Assembly (NCBI GenBank): GCA_030490835.1 | Contig: CM059977.1 | Coordinates: 11,188,765-11,252,764 of the forward strand | Reading direction: 5' to 3' | DNA length: 64,000 bases | From: Annona cherimola | Lineage: Eukaryota > Streptophyta > Magnoliopsida > Magnoliales > Annonaceae | In this document: positions 13,601 through 23,912 of the stretch, piece after piece | Layout of the letters: every line of letters starts with the position of its first letter | How positions within the stretch are numbered: position 1 is the stretch's first letter | Notes under the pieces: generated by a model | Databases searched by the model: none | What the model was told of the DNA's origin: nothing | What the model saw: only the letters and a program-made list of their open reading frames with translations | Program-made: the position numbers and the translations under genes

Positions 13601-15793
13601 AAGTAGCATCAGCATTGTTGGCTTCTAAAAACAAGCACATTGGATCCTGAATACTGCCTTTACTAGGAGGAGACTGGGACCCAGAGTCTGTTTCACCAAG
13701 AAGATTCCGTGCACGTTGCAATGCATCACTGGAAACTGATATAGACCTTCCACCTGCAGTTTGGAACTTAACTTGTGGCTCTTTTGAAGAAGATCTGCAT
13801 ATTTCAGAGTCAAGTGCATCTGCAAGCACACCTTTGTTTAATTGATTTCCTAAATCATCTTGATATTTGTTCCTTTCCCTGCTGATTGGGTATTTTAGTA
13901 ATGAGCAAGAAACTGAAGGCCCATTTTGCATTCTAGGAGTCCCCGAGATCATTCCAGCATCCTTCCCCAAGCAATGAGCTCCCCATCCACTGAATCCATT
14001 AGCACCTGGGTGTTTCTTTGTTTCTGCGAAACTATAAGAAGCATGAGGGCAGTGGTCCTCCAAACCCAATAAAGCCTTAGCTCTCATCAGACCATCAGAT
14101 GATACATTTACCATTTTTCCAGAGCCTGTCTGGAATAAAGAATTAGATGAAGTAAATCCGTGGTCTACAACAGGATTGTGCACTTGATCTGCATAAAAAG
14201 TGTATTAATGTCAGGCTATTTCCCCGGAGACGGCAAAGGGAAGAGAGGATTTTAAATCACCTTTAATGCCCATCAAATAGTTGAAACCATCAATCGTTTA
14301 AAACATACGTAGAAATTCATTTCATCCATAAAATAGTCGAAGTGCCTCAGTATAGTTTATTCTTGGTAGGGGTGCTTTCCTAGTCATTGCTAAAAGATAT
14401 TTCATTTGACTCATTGAAGGTTGTTCACGCACCATATTGGTTTACTGGAATATGCAAAAGAAGTTTTCCCATTGTCCATCCTAAAGCCTTTACTTCATAA
14501 GTTTGACACAAATATTTCCTTTTAGTTATTCTCTTCTTTTTTTCCCCTGTCAAACCGACAAATAATATCTCAGTCGTGAGATACCAGCTCTACTGAGCAT
14601 GGTGTACGGACAAAGAATGAGTTGCTGTTTCCATCAGTAATGTGCAGCTTTTTATTGGTCAACAAATGCTGTCAACAAATGCACAGAATTTTACAGCAAG
14701 AACAAAACATTTTAGACATGATCTATATAGACTTGCCTGTCTCTAAAATGTCGTTGCCACTGAGTACTGATAGTGCCTTTCTTATAGAAGACTGTTTCAC
14801 CACAACAGATTTCCCTGATCCAGTTTTAAACATTGGAGTGCCATTGCCGTTGCTTTCTCCAATAACGCCATAAGGTCCTGAAAAAATAAAGAAAATTTTG
14901 AATCTCAAAACGTGGATACAACAAGATTCTTCAACTATATTTCCAACTATCAGCCAGTTCTAAAAATGTTGCTATAGCCTATACAAATACAACTCTAAGT
15001 CGGCTGTTTTGCATAGATATTGCGGTCACATCTAAGGTTTTTGTCTATTTGTAGGAATGTAATGAGAACCAGTTGATGATCCCAAATGAGCACAAACCAA
15101 CTCCCAAAAAGATCATAATTTTCAACAGCGATAAAGAAAATAACCAGGAGAGATTCTAAATAACAGATATCTCAGCAATCCAGTCATCGGAGCTGTTGAT
15201 TCAGAGAGGCCATCGATAGATCTTCAAAAATCACGTGTTCTAGGCAATCTTCTCCATCCGATTAAAAAAATTTGAAGACAGCAGGCACGGATGGGGTTAC
15301 TTCGATGCCAAGAGACTGGTTTTTCGCCTTACCTCCGTCTGAAATCTCCCTCGCTCCGAGAACCGACAATGCCTTTCTCATCGACGAATCTTTCACTGCA
15401 ACCGGCTTTCCCGCTCCAGTGCGGAACATTGGAAAACTGCTTGCGTCGTTCCCGGCAATCCGCGAAGATTCTGCAGAGATTGAGCGGATGACATGCGCCC
15501 ATTCAATGAGGACAAGCTCAATCAACAGGAAATAACTGATAATCGAGCAGGAAGTCCAGCGCAATACATTCAATATGTGATTGAAGAGATATTGAGGATA
15601 CGGGGATACCTTGGAGCAGAATATCGGACATTGAAGGGAGAGAAGAGGGAGAAGTTTGGGCAGATACAGAAACGGATTCGCTGGTGGAGGAGCTCCAGCG
15701 GAAGCTATTTCCGCCGTCGCTAATTATTTTCCACGTTGGGAAATCTGGTGTTGCGGTCGCCTGCTCCATCCGGAACCTTTCTTCGGTTTTCAT
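4612..15793 (-). CDS. BRCA2: BRCA2 homologue, RAD51/DMC1 mediator of homologous recombination
   Basis: BRCA2 loads RAD51 (and DMC1 in meiosis) on single-stranded DNA in the nucleus. Exons on the minus strand: 15610-15793, 15333-15470, 14737-14877, 13210-14188, 12222-12265, 12008-12135, 11761-11915, 11374-11496, 11059-11292, 10893-10974, 10416-10466, 10247-10311, 10026-10145, 9867-9938, 7072-7270, 6806-6985, 6226-6368, 6084-6134, 5783-5999, 4778-4945, 4612-4671. Phase is kept throughout, giving 1177 aa, close to the size of plant BRCA2. Four BRC repeats start with FRTGAGK (residue 77), FKTGSGK (124), FQTGSGK (173) and FQTAGGR (286). The helical domain runs from about residue 520 (EWVANHYKWIVWK near 590). 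OB-fold modules follow, with landmarks INGTYRAHWADR (near 765), LVGVTRIYPILY (near 805), VVGLTARC (near 940) and KKQWVFVADGS (near 1050). Residues 850-925 hold a short acidic, helical segment where animals have the Tower. The start could also be Met9. Intron 3 has a GC donor; acceptors of exons 13, 18 and 21 were chosen by phase. The 2.6-kb intron 14 and intron 4 carry MITEs. Confidence 0.95.
6493..6519. repeat. (AAT)n microsatellite in BRCA2 intron
   Basis: A short run of about nine AAT trinucleotides in the intron between the exons at 6226-6368 and 6806-6985. Confidence 0.9.
8021..8407. mobile_element. Mutator-like fold-back MITE in BRCA2 intron 14
   Basis: This 387-bp element is one near-complete hairpin. 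The terminal inverted repeats begin GGGATCTGATCTCCTGCTCC and stay matched for about 60 bp; an inner inverted pair around the GCCACTGATTTTCAAAAATA motif completes the stem. The flanks carry a perfect 9-bp direct repeat GGGTTAGTT (8012-8020 and 8408-8416). Nine-bp duplications with long inverted repeats are the mark of Mutator-like elements. The arms are GC-rich, with repeated GCTCCCGGG palindromes, in an AT-rich intron. No transposase is encoded. Confidence 0.85.
12510..13048. mobile_element. Mutator-like MITE in BRCA2 intron 4
   Basis: A 539-bp element lies between exons 4 and 5. Its ends are imperfect inverted repeats of about 100 bp, matching around TTTGGGCCC/CTAACTATG, TTTGCTTTTTAAAC and related blocks. 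It is flanked by a perfect 9-bp direct repeat GAAAAATTG (12501-12509 and 13049-13057). The long inverted repeat and 9-bp duplication point to the Mutator superfamily. The interior is noncoding, with repeated GAGTTGACTC-like and AATCGACT-like motifs. It is a different family from the element at 8021. Confidence 0.8.
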
Positions 15794-16319
15794 CCTTTCC
15801 GCGCTCTCTCCCCTGCTCCTTCTATCGTCTTTTTGGCAACTGGAGGGAAGCAGGTAGAGAGAAGAAGCGGGAGATTAGCATTTTGCTTTCATTTTCGCTT
15901 TTCGAAATAAACCCCCCGTAATGCTTGCAATGTGAAAAATTACCCTAACACCGTCAGTCAACCTAATTCTAACCCATTTTTATCCCAACCCAACCATAAA
16001 CACTTTTTAAGCCATCAACGCATTTTTTATGTCCAATTTAATTTATTTCAACTATATTATTTTTCTCAGACACGTTGCTCATAAAAAGCAATAATAACAA
16101 CTAGGGAAACAATAACTATTTCATCTCTCATTTCAAATTGATCTGCATTCTAATTTGAAATGAAATCAAAATCAATCGTTCCAAAGTAAATGAACGTTCT
16201 TGTGAGTTTAAAGAATATTATTGTTTTCTTTCAACCATTAGATAAATTTCTTCGATTTCTGAACAAATCAAAAACTTTGTATAGACCATCTCCGTCTTTC
16301 CTTTAACAAATTGAAATGA

Positions 16320-16610
16320 TTTATTAATTAATTTATTTATAAATTTACGAAATTAAATTAATTTATTAATCTTATTATTAATATAATTATTAAAATTTTA
16401 GCATCTTATTAATTAACTAATCTTTTTATCAATTTTGTTATTAATTAATTTACTAGTTTATTTATCTGTTTATCTATCTATAATTTATTTATTAGTCTAT
16501 TAATTTATAATTTATTTATATTTATTAACAAATTGATTATTTATTGTTTTATTAACAAAAAATTAATAAATTTATTAATTTATTTAGTTAATTAATTAAC
16601 GAATTAAATC
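16320..16610. repeat. Low-complexity AATT/TTATTAA-rich tract
   Basis: Nearly 300 bp consist almost only of A and T, with recurrent TTAATTAATTTATT strings. No unit length is fixed. Confidence 0.8.
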
Positions 16611-17014
16611 CCAACTTGTATAGGAAGGGCTTAAATGATTCATGATTCAATTTCCAATTCTTACTAAACTCCACACTCTCCGTGAAAAATGGAACACAGT
16701 AATCTTCTTTATTCTCTGGAAAATGTGAGAGTATTTCTCCCGAAAGTATGCTTTACACTTGTCAAAAGTATAATTAGACTAAATAGAAAATTTATATGAT
16801 GTCATTGTTAAGTAAAATTAACAAATAAAAATACCAAGATAATAAGATTCGCCAACTTTAAATAACCTCATCTGCAAATTAAAGCTTTGGAGTTGCAATA
16901 GATTTTTAGCTAGAAAATATTTTTAAAAATTCTAAACCCATTTTCAGTATGTACTTTTTTTGAAGTTACGAAATAATAGGTAAGCATGACAGATGATTTA
17001 GATTTGAACAAAAA

Positions 17015-17205
17015 TTAAAATAGAAAATAAGAGACCACGTAAGCATCTACATGCCTAAATAAGAGATCATAATATTTTTTTAATATCTTAGCCACATGCT
17101 TAAATAAAATTAAAATAGAAAAAATCAAAATAGAAAATAAGAGACCACTTAAGCATCTACATGCTTAAATAAGAGATCATAATATTTTTTAATATCTTAG
17201 CTAAA
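17015..17205. repeat. Two-copy tandem duplication, 110-bp period
   Basis: The string AAAATAAGAGACCAC followed by AAGCATCTACATG and AAATAAGAGATCATAATATT occurs twice, with the GAGACCAC motif at 17031 and again at 17141. The copies differ at a few bases. Confidence 0.85.
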
Positions 17206-17989
17206 TAAATATTGTGGATTGAAAAAGCCAAATTCTAACATAATGGAACCCATATACGTCATTTCATATGCCTGGCTTTTATTTAATTTAAAATATCAAT
17301 TTTTATCAACGTTTAGAATTAACTTCCCATTTCATTAATCTCTAAGAACTTCCAGATATCCACGATTATTGTGCCAGATATTAATTTTAAGTGGACGAAT
17401 ATGCTATGAGATTAAAATTAAAAGTTATTCCATTGCAAGTTGTGTAGTTTTGTCATTTGTGTAGGTGGTGGTTCTTTTTTTTTTTTTTTAACCGAGGCAG
17501 CTTGGAGCACAACTCTCATCAATCGCGGGGTACATTCATCCTTCTCGTCAATAGCTATGAGCTTGTTGGGCCCAGCCGCCGCTCTCGTCAATCGCAATAC
17601 AAAACTGGGTTACATGGATTGATAAAACCCGACTTTTAACCCAGCCCTAACCCAAATTAAACATGGATTAAACCCAGTCCAGTTCTCCCAAATTTATTAG
17701 TAGCTTTTTGTGATTTTTTTAAATGTACAAAATAGGCATGGATAAATGCTTGCGTTGCCTACCAAGCAAATTGTTATACGGTGAAAGATCTAAATGAGAT
17801 CCACACACACACACCAAAAAATTAAAATGTTGAAAGATTAATTATTGATCAGCTGCATGCAAATAGCGTGCCGCTAGCCATAGGTGATCATATTCCTTCG
17901 TGCTATCATGGAACTCTCGTCATTCGTACAGCATTGTTGTGCAACAAATGTGTAAACTCAATATGATGAAATAGCGAGAAACTAAATAT

Positions 17990-18090
17990 TAAATTTAAAA
18001 TTGTATTTTAAAAGTCTAAATTATCTAAAAATATCATTATTACGTAAATAAATAATTTTACAAAGTATTGCTGTATTCTTATGCATATAT
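17990..18090 (-). repeat. Partial copy of dispersed AT-rich repeat (reverse)
   Basis: Read on the minus strand, this matches the core of the copies at 20815, 54040 and 62225, notably the ATTTACGTAATAATGATATTTT-like block (TTATTTACGTAATAATGATA here). It is a fragment only. Confidence 0.5.
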
Positions 18091-19191
18091 AAATCGTTTT
18101 AATCTTTTTAATAATTAGCACATGAATATGTATTTTGAGCAGATATTACCGTGCACATTTTTCTATTACAGGAGGAAAAACGAGAGTTGCTTTCAGCATA
18201 GATTCCACCGTTCTTTGGCAAGAATGCTTGCATGCGATTTAGCGGATTGTGCGTGCGATCACATTACCATGCATATTTTCATCTTAGATACAACTAGGGA
18301 ATTTTCAATCAACTGTCAATGTAGCGAGATAAGCGATTTAACTTACAAGCACAAATAAATCCATAAAAATCGACACAATTTAGATCCGCTCCGTTAGGAT
18401 TTTACACCGAAGGAAAAATGACTATTCTGTTAGTAACTAATTAAAATTCTATTATCTTGTAATCATTTTCAATCCATACTTGATTTATCTAATTAAATAT
18501 TATTTAGCTAACGATTTAACCTCATAACGGTAACCGTTTCTTTCTCTCCTCCGTTGGAGATCTCTAACTTTGAGGTGGCCCACGCATATAGCTAGCCATA
18601 CGGCGTAGCCCGATTTAACTATGCCAATTTATGAGAAGCGTCTAGACGCGTCGATGCTAGTGAGTAAGCTTAAAAATGCATGCGACTACGACTCGTGGCG
18701 TCCATAGACGAAGTCCTGCGTTCGCATCTCTCTATCATAGCGCCGTGTAATTGCACAAGTACTAATACACCTGTTCTCATCAGAATTCCACGGATAAGTG
18801 CGCGAGAATAACAGCAATCTCCTGAGAAGTCCTTTTGTTGCATCTTAAGACAATCACTTTTTACGATAAGATAAAAAAACCCATGAGAAAAAACATGTTG
18901 TCGGCCAATCATGAAACTAGAAATGTAAAAGTAAGAAATCTGCAAGTAATTAGGTGACCCACAAGCCTTATTTATCAAACCAATTTCCTAGACCTGGATC
19001 ACATAAAAAACAACAAGCAAGACAACGTAACAAACATCCCTTGAATTAGTACAATAAACTATTTGGCCCTTTCTAGTAGCAACAACTGTAATTTGCTGAT
19101 GCAGCACGCATAATCCGACAAGTCCCGTAGCTCAATAACCACGCGTATGACCCATCAGTTAACGCGTTAAGCACCATCCTTTTCCAGCTCT

Positions 19192-19800
19192 CTAGAAGCA
19201 AACATCGCAGAGCCAACAACAGCAAAGAGCTGCAAGACTGCATAAAAAATAAAAAAGTTAACAAAAAGGTTGCTAATTGTGCAGATTGGTCCATCTGTTC
19301 AGGGTTCAAATTTAATTTAATTTTTTCCCAGGATCATCTTGTTCGTATTATGCGCATGATATAATCACATAACATGGCAAAAAAGCTAGAGCGGTGATTG
19401 AAAGAGGTGAGAAATTTTTTATTGGTATTGTACAATACCACATCTGCTATTTTCTCAGAAGACAACAAATTCTCATATATTTTTTAGAGGAGACAAAAGG
19501 CTTCCGTCTAAATTCACGAAAGACTCCCACCTACATTTACAAATACAATCTTCTACAACTGGAACGCTTCATTAGGGGAGGCTTGAACCCACAACCTGCC
19601 CTCCACGGGGCATCATGAGTTATCAGCTAGCCTGACGCCTGGTTGGCAAAAGAAGTAAGAGATTAAGGTGGAAGGAAGCATACATACCATCCTTCTATGA
19701 AGCCTCTGTCGCCCTTTTTGGTGGTGGTACGACGTGGCCAGAACGATTTCTTCCTCGAAGGAGCTTGATCAGAAGTTGGGTATCCTAAAATCAATGAACG

Positions 19801-19890
<90 letters not shown>

Positions 19891-19958
19891 AGGGAGGGAG
19901 GGAGAAGAGTACCAGGAGGGGGAGGAGACCGTTGGTTCTTGCGAGAAGAGGTGGGCAT
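19192..19958 (-). CDS. CYSTM-family small cysteine-rich tail-anchored protein (62 aa)
   Basis: Three exons on the minus strand join in phase: 19913-19958, 19688-19784 and 19192-19237, with stop TAG at 19192-19194. The 62-residue product begins MPTSSRKNQRSPPPPGYPTS, has a basic middle (RKKSFWPRRTTTKKGDR, residues 26-42) and ends GFIEGCLAALCCCWLCDVCF. A PPPPGYP motif followed by a C-terminal GC(L)AALCCC..CDVCF module is typical of plant CYSTM (WIH/PCC1-like) peptides. These are palmitoylated or tail-anchored membrane proteins linked to stress and pathogen responses; the exact role of this one is unknown. The start is the only ATG that yields the family N-terminus. A TATA-like sequence (TATTTATA on the minus strand) lies at 20059-20066, about 100 bp upstream. 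Intron 1 (19785-19912) is mostly CT repeat. Confidence 0.87.
19480..19650 (-). mobile_element. Possible tRNA-derived SINE fragment
   Basis: The minus strand reads GCTAGCTGATAACTCATGATG, resembling a Pol III A box, followed about 35 bp later by GTGGGTTCAAGCCTCC, resembling a B box. This arrangement is seen at the heads of plant SINEs. It lies within intron 2 of the CYSTM gene's locus (19238-19687). Boundaries and tail are not clear. Confidence 0.35.
19804..19903. repeat. (GA)n plus (GGGA)n microsatellite inside CYSTM intron 1
   Basis: About 40 GA units run into five or six GGGA units. On the gene's coding strand this is a CT/CCCT tract filling about 100 of the 128 bases of intron 1, so it probably serves as an extreme polypyrimidine tract. 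Confidence 0.95.
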
Positions 19959-20814
19959 TTTGATGCTGCAAAGAGAGGTGGCCTGGGAAGTGGGAACTGC
20001 GCGTATGATTTTGTATGCACTGGTGAGTGGTGAGTCTGGTGACTTGGTGTATCCAACGTATAAATAGGGAAAGCAATGCTTTCAATTAGTCAGGAGATCA
20101 TGCATGTGAATGTGACGTGGGTGTGTGGTCTGATCGTGTTGGTCGGCGCTGATTATTCCTTTCTTTTTCTTTTTCGGAGACGTCAATAAAAAAAACGAAT
20201 ATATGATTCCCTTCTTTGAGGCTCGAAGATGCCATCTTCTTTTATGAGCTGGTGTTCCAGACCCTCACGTCTGTCGTCCTTTTCCTACTCGCGTACATAC
20301 CTGTTCAAACACCATCCCAGCTCGCAAGATAGGGATTCTCTACAAAACGGTGTCTAGGAAATCGGTAAAATATTTTAGAACATCTAGCTATGAATATAAG
20401 TTCCGCCATTATTTCCAAACATGATCACCATTTATGAAAATAACAATATTAGACCACACATTTTCATCATGTTTTATGAATATAGCAGCTCTGTTAGTTC
20501 TATCAAGATACCATTCGCTAAAATATAAATTAAAAAGTCAGTCTTGCATATGATTATCAAACTACAAAGTTTTCATAACATGCATAAAAATCATTATTTA
20601 CGGGAGAAAGGAGAGATCAAGTCAGGTTTTAGCCAGGGATATATGTTAAAAATATAGGGGCAAAATTAGAAATGTTGTCATATGATGAAAATGAGTAGTC
20701 GTATTTACCATTTCTATAAATTTGGGGTGATATCTAAAAATATAAGCAAAATTTGTATGGGTTCCGTTTCCAGGTAATTGGATTATATAAAAGTGATAAT
20801 TGATGCAAAATCAA

Positions 20815-21135
20815 ATCCATTAACTATATTTAACATTATTTTTTTATTACTATATTCAACATCATTTGTTTAGATAAAAAATCAAGTTTTATCTAAATCA
20901 AATACGTGCATAAACCATATTTGCTTAGAAATAAATATATTCATGTGTATATTGGGAAAAATATTTAGATTAATTTATATATATTTTAGAATGTAATAAC
21001 ACTCTATAAAATCATTTATCTACATAGTAATAATATTTTAGATGATTTAGATATTGAAATACTGTTTAATTTTTTTTAATATTAAATTATTTTATTACAT
21101 TAATTTTACATATTTATAAATAAGGGATACATACT
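20815..21135 (+). repeat. Dispersed AT-rich repeat, copy A
   Basis: It shares an ordered set of motifs with 54040-54400 and 62225-62580: a CAAATCTAATAT-like block, then TATGTATTANAACGTA, TTTTATAAAATCATTTAT, a GTAATAATATTTT-like block, a TTTTATTATATTAATTTTAC-like block and ATTTATA. No inverted termini or coding potential were seen, so its class is unknown. Confidence 0.6.
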
Positions 21136-21573
21136 ATAGCCACATGAGATATTATTACTACGTGGGTAAATAGTTCTATGAAGTTATTATATTATAATAT
21201 ATATGTCATTTTTTTATAAGAAACAGTATGGTATTTCATCAATCATCACCATCCATGTACAAAACATTTGCAATGACATCTAGTGGGCTTCCCCACCAAA
21301 ATTTTTCTTTTACCATCATTGAAGAAAACATTTGATATATATATATGTCAATTTACAGTATGGTATTTCTTTTACTTGTACAAGACATTTAATATGTATG
21401 TCAATTTCATTTAAATATATTTTTTAATTTACACATGTATGTAAATCTATATTTGAGCAAATATAACTTATGCACTTGTTTGATTCGAATGAAGCTTACT
21501 CTTCTAGCTAAGCAAATCATGTTAAGTGGAGTAAGTTACACAAAATCACTTCTATGTGGCTTAGTTATATTAA

Positions 21574-21854
21574 GGGTGTGTTTGGTAACAACACAAAGTT
21601 GTCACTTTAAAACTTTTAAACCTAAAACTTTTCACTCTCCACAACTACCATATTTTTTAATCATTTCTTCACATTTTTTTATACAACTACCCTACTTTTT
21701 AATCATTTCTACACAACTACCAACACAACTAACCTATATATTTCAACTTTATCCTATTTATTCATCATCATTACCCCTATCATATCACATTATTTGACAA
21801 CTTCTCATCTCTACAACTTTTCATCAAAAGTTTTATCCATTCCCAAACACACCC
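21574..21854. mobile_element. Tourist-like (PIF/Harbinger) MITE with TAA target duplication
   Basis: The 281-bp element starts GGGTGTGTTTGG and ends CCAAACACACCC. It is flanked by TAA at 571-573 of the 21-kb block and TAA at 21855-21857. Internal blocks such as ACAACTAACCTATATATTTC and CTTTTCATCAAAAGTTTTAT recur in many other copies in this window. The three-base TAA duplication is the mark of PIF/Harbinger-derived MITEs. Confidence 0.85.
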
Positions 21855-23386
21855 TAAAGCAGAATCTCGGACATACACTAAGGATACTCCAGCAGAAGAG
21901 TCATCCTTCTACCCAACTTTTAACTTTGAACATCCCTTCCCCAACATCCTATACACATTGACCAAGTGACCAACGACTAGTATAAATTAAACTAAAATTT
22001 AAGATTAATTGCCTTCAAGGCCACTGCTATACAAATATTTTTCAACAATTTAACTTTCCCCAGGCCCTTTGGATTCAGTTGAATCAAGGCCAACAATGTT
22101 CCGTTATCAATTTTTGGTTTTAAGAATGACCGAATGCCCCGACATAAGAAATTCTCGGTGAAGTTGTGCAAAGCTCATGCGCGTGAATTAGATTCGGTCC
22201 ATCCATAGATTTCCGCATTTCCTTTTTTTATTAAAATATATTGAATACAGCCAACTGAGTTATATCCTGGTTGATCACATGAAGTGGCTGGTTGTCAGCC
22301 GACATAGGTTCCAATGGCTTATATCTTCCCATTATTTGGTAGAAGCTTTGTCTCCAAAGGTGTGAGGCGCAAGCTTGTTGTGTCTTGTGATCAATGTAAA
22401 ATTATACTTGGACGATCAAATAGTTGACATGAATGTGTACAATATATATGTAATTGGTGGACCAAGGTTCCGAGTTGGGTTGGAGTCATCAAATTTTTTT
22501 TATGAACCAAACAAATAGAAAAGAAATAAGAATAACAGTCAACATATTTTTATTTTGAAGCACATAGATCGAAGGGGTATGAAAACATTTAAAAGAGAGC
22601 CAGGTATGTCCTTCATGACCTGGCACTAGAATGCTGATCATTGGAGAAGGCCTGGGTTGTAAGAATAAATGTATTAATTTTTTTGGTATATGTAATGCTA
22701 AAATAATCAACAAACTTTGAGCTATCGCTGGGAATTTACGCAATAAAGAATTACTTGACCCAAAACATAACCAAATCAGATAAGAAATATGGACTTCCAA
22801 CTCAAAAGACGATTATTCACGGAAAGGAATATATTCTTTGTTTATCGGTTAATTCCTCACAATTTGTTTCCTTGGGGTAAAACGAATATATGCTATGCTT
22901 CCATCCAAAACAAGATGCAGCATATTGCCGACCTAATCTGAATCCTGCGTCCCAGAGCTTTTGAAAGTTCCTGTCAATTTGATTTTCTATCCCTCCATAA
23001 TATAGGGATAAACAGAGGATTACAGGACCATGCTGTTGCGGTGTCACTAAGGCAATTAATTAATAACTGCCATGCTGTCTAGCGTGGACAATATTCCAGT
23101 GATGAATTGATATCACTATTTCTAGCGTCGCACAATCATATTTGACCAGCCATCTCATCGCTCTGCTTTTCCAGAGTAAGTCCACTTGACAAAATTTACC
23201 TTGGCAAGCGTGCTTTTGAGAGGATTCGTAAATTTACAGCTGAATCTAGGTTCGAAAAGAGAGGATGATAACATCCAAAATAAAAAGCTTATCAAGCGAG
23301 GGAATCATCTCTGCTCGGAGAGCATAAAAATCATACATGAAGGCAAGCTCAAATACATGAAATTCAAGTTTTCGTAAAATTCTGGG

Positions 23387-23759
23387 TTTTTCTCAAACAT
23401 ACAAGGTTCTCAAAATCCCAAATATATTCACAACGTTTGCATTTAATCACGAAATGGCCATTTTGTCAAAAACCATCAGTTAATTTTATAAATACCCAAA
23501 ATACCCATGTTGTAAAATAACAAATGATAAAATGAAATCAAAACAAAATGAAATTACGGCTCTTTAAATTTAGAACTCATGTGCAATTAGGACATTAGTG
23601 AGTTATGATATCCAATTTTTTCGATTTCGTCATAAATTCGAAAGACATATATTCACTAACAGTGTTAACTGAAGGAATGAACATTTTTTGGGATTAAATG
23701 CAAACGTAGTGAGTATATTTGGAAGAAGCTCTAAAATTTCTTATGTTTGTTCATGACAA
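23387..23759. mobile_element. Fold-back MITE next to TERT 3' end
   Basis: The two ends are imperfect inverted repeats of about 100 bp sharing AACGTTTGCATTTAATC-like, CCAAATATA and TCAGTTAA blocks. The middle is unpaired, giving a 370-bp element. I could not identify a clear target duplication, so the superfamily is open; long inverted repeats suggest Mutator-like. Confidence 0.65.
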
Positions 23760-23912
23760 CTTCGAATTTCCTTTCAAGTATTTCTTGTTTAATTAATAAT
23801 CACACAAAATTTGACAGTTTAACACAAGCATATTCAAACATAAAAAATCAATATAAGAAGAATAAATTTACCACTTATCTATAAACGAACATTAAGGATC
23901 TTACTAACTTTT

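Larger units (their letters stand above)
15794..19191. other. Intergenic region upstream of BRCA2
   Basis: About 100 bp upstream of the BRCA2 start is pyrimidine-rich and probably 5' untranslated or promoter sequence. From 16320 to 16610 it is a low-complexity ATTAATTTATT-rich tract. A 110-bp-period tandem duplication lies near 17015-17205, and a reverse-oriented partial copy of a dispersed AT-rich repeat near 17990-18090. The minus-strand frame at 18670-18978 matches nothing I recognise. No gene is supported. Confidence 0.6.
19959..23912. other. Intergenic region between CYSTM gene and TERT 3' end
   Basis: It contains a dispersed AT-rich repeat (20815-21135), a complete Tourist-like MITE (21574-21854) and a fold-back element (23387-23759) close to the TERT stop. 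The minus-strand frame at 22817-23047 has ordinary amino-acid composition but matches no family I know and has no supporting splice partners. No gene is supported. Confidence 0.6.

Noticed and set aside
18670..18978. 102-codon minus-strand frame downstream of the CYSTM gene
   Set aside because: No recognisable motifs and no splice partners; likely chance.
19663..20085. 140-codon minus-strand frame with a long Leu-Ser run
   Set aside because: The Ser-Leu run is the translated CT microsatellite of CYSTM intron 1; the real product is spliced around it.
22817..23047. 76-codon minus-strand frame with normal composition
   Set aside because: No family similarity recognised and no supporting signals, so it was not annotated.
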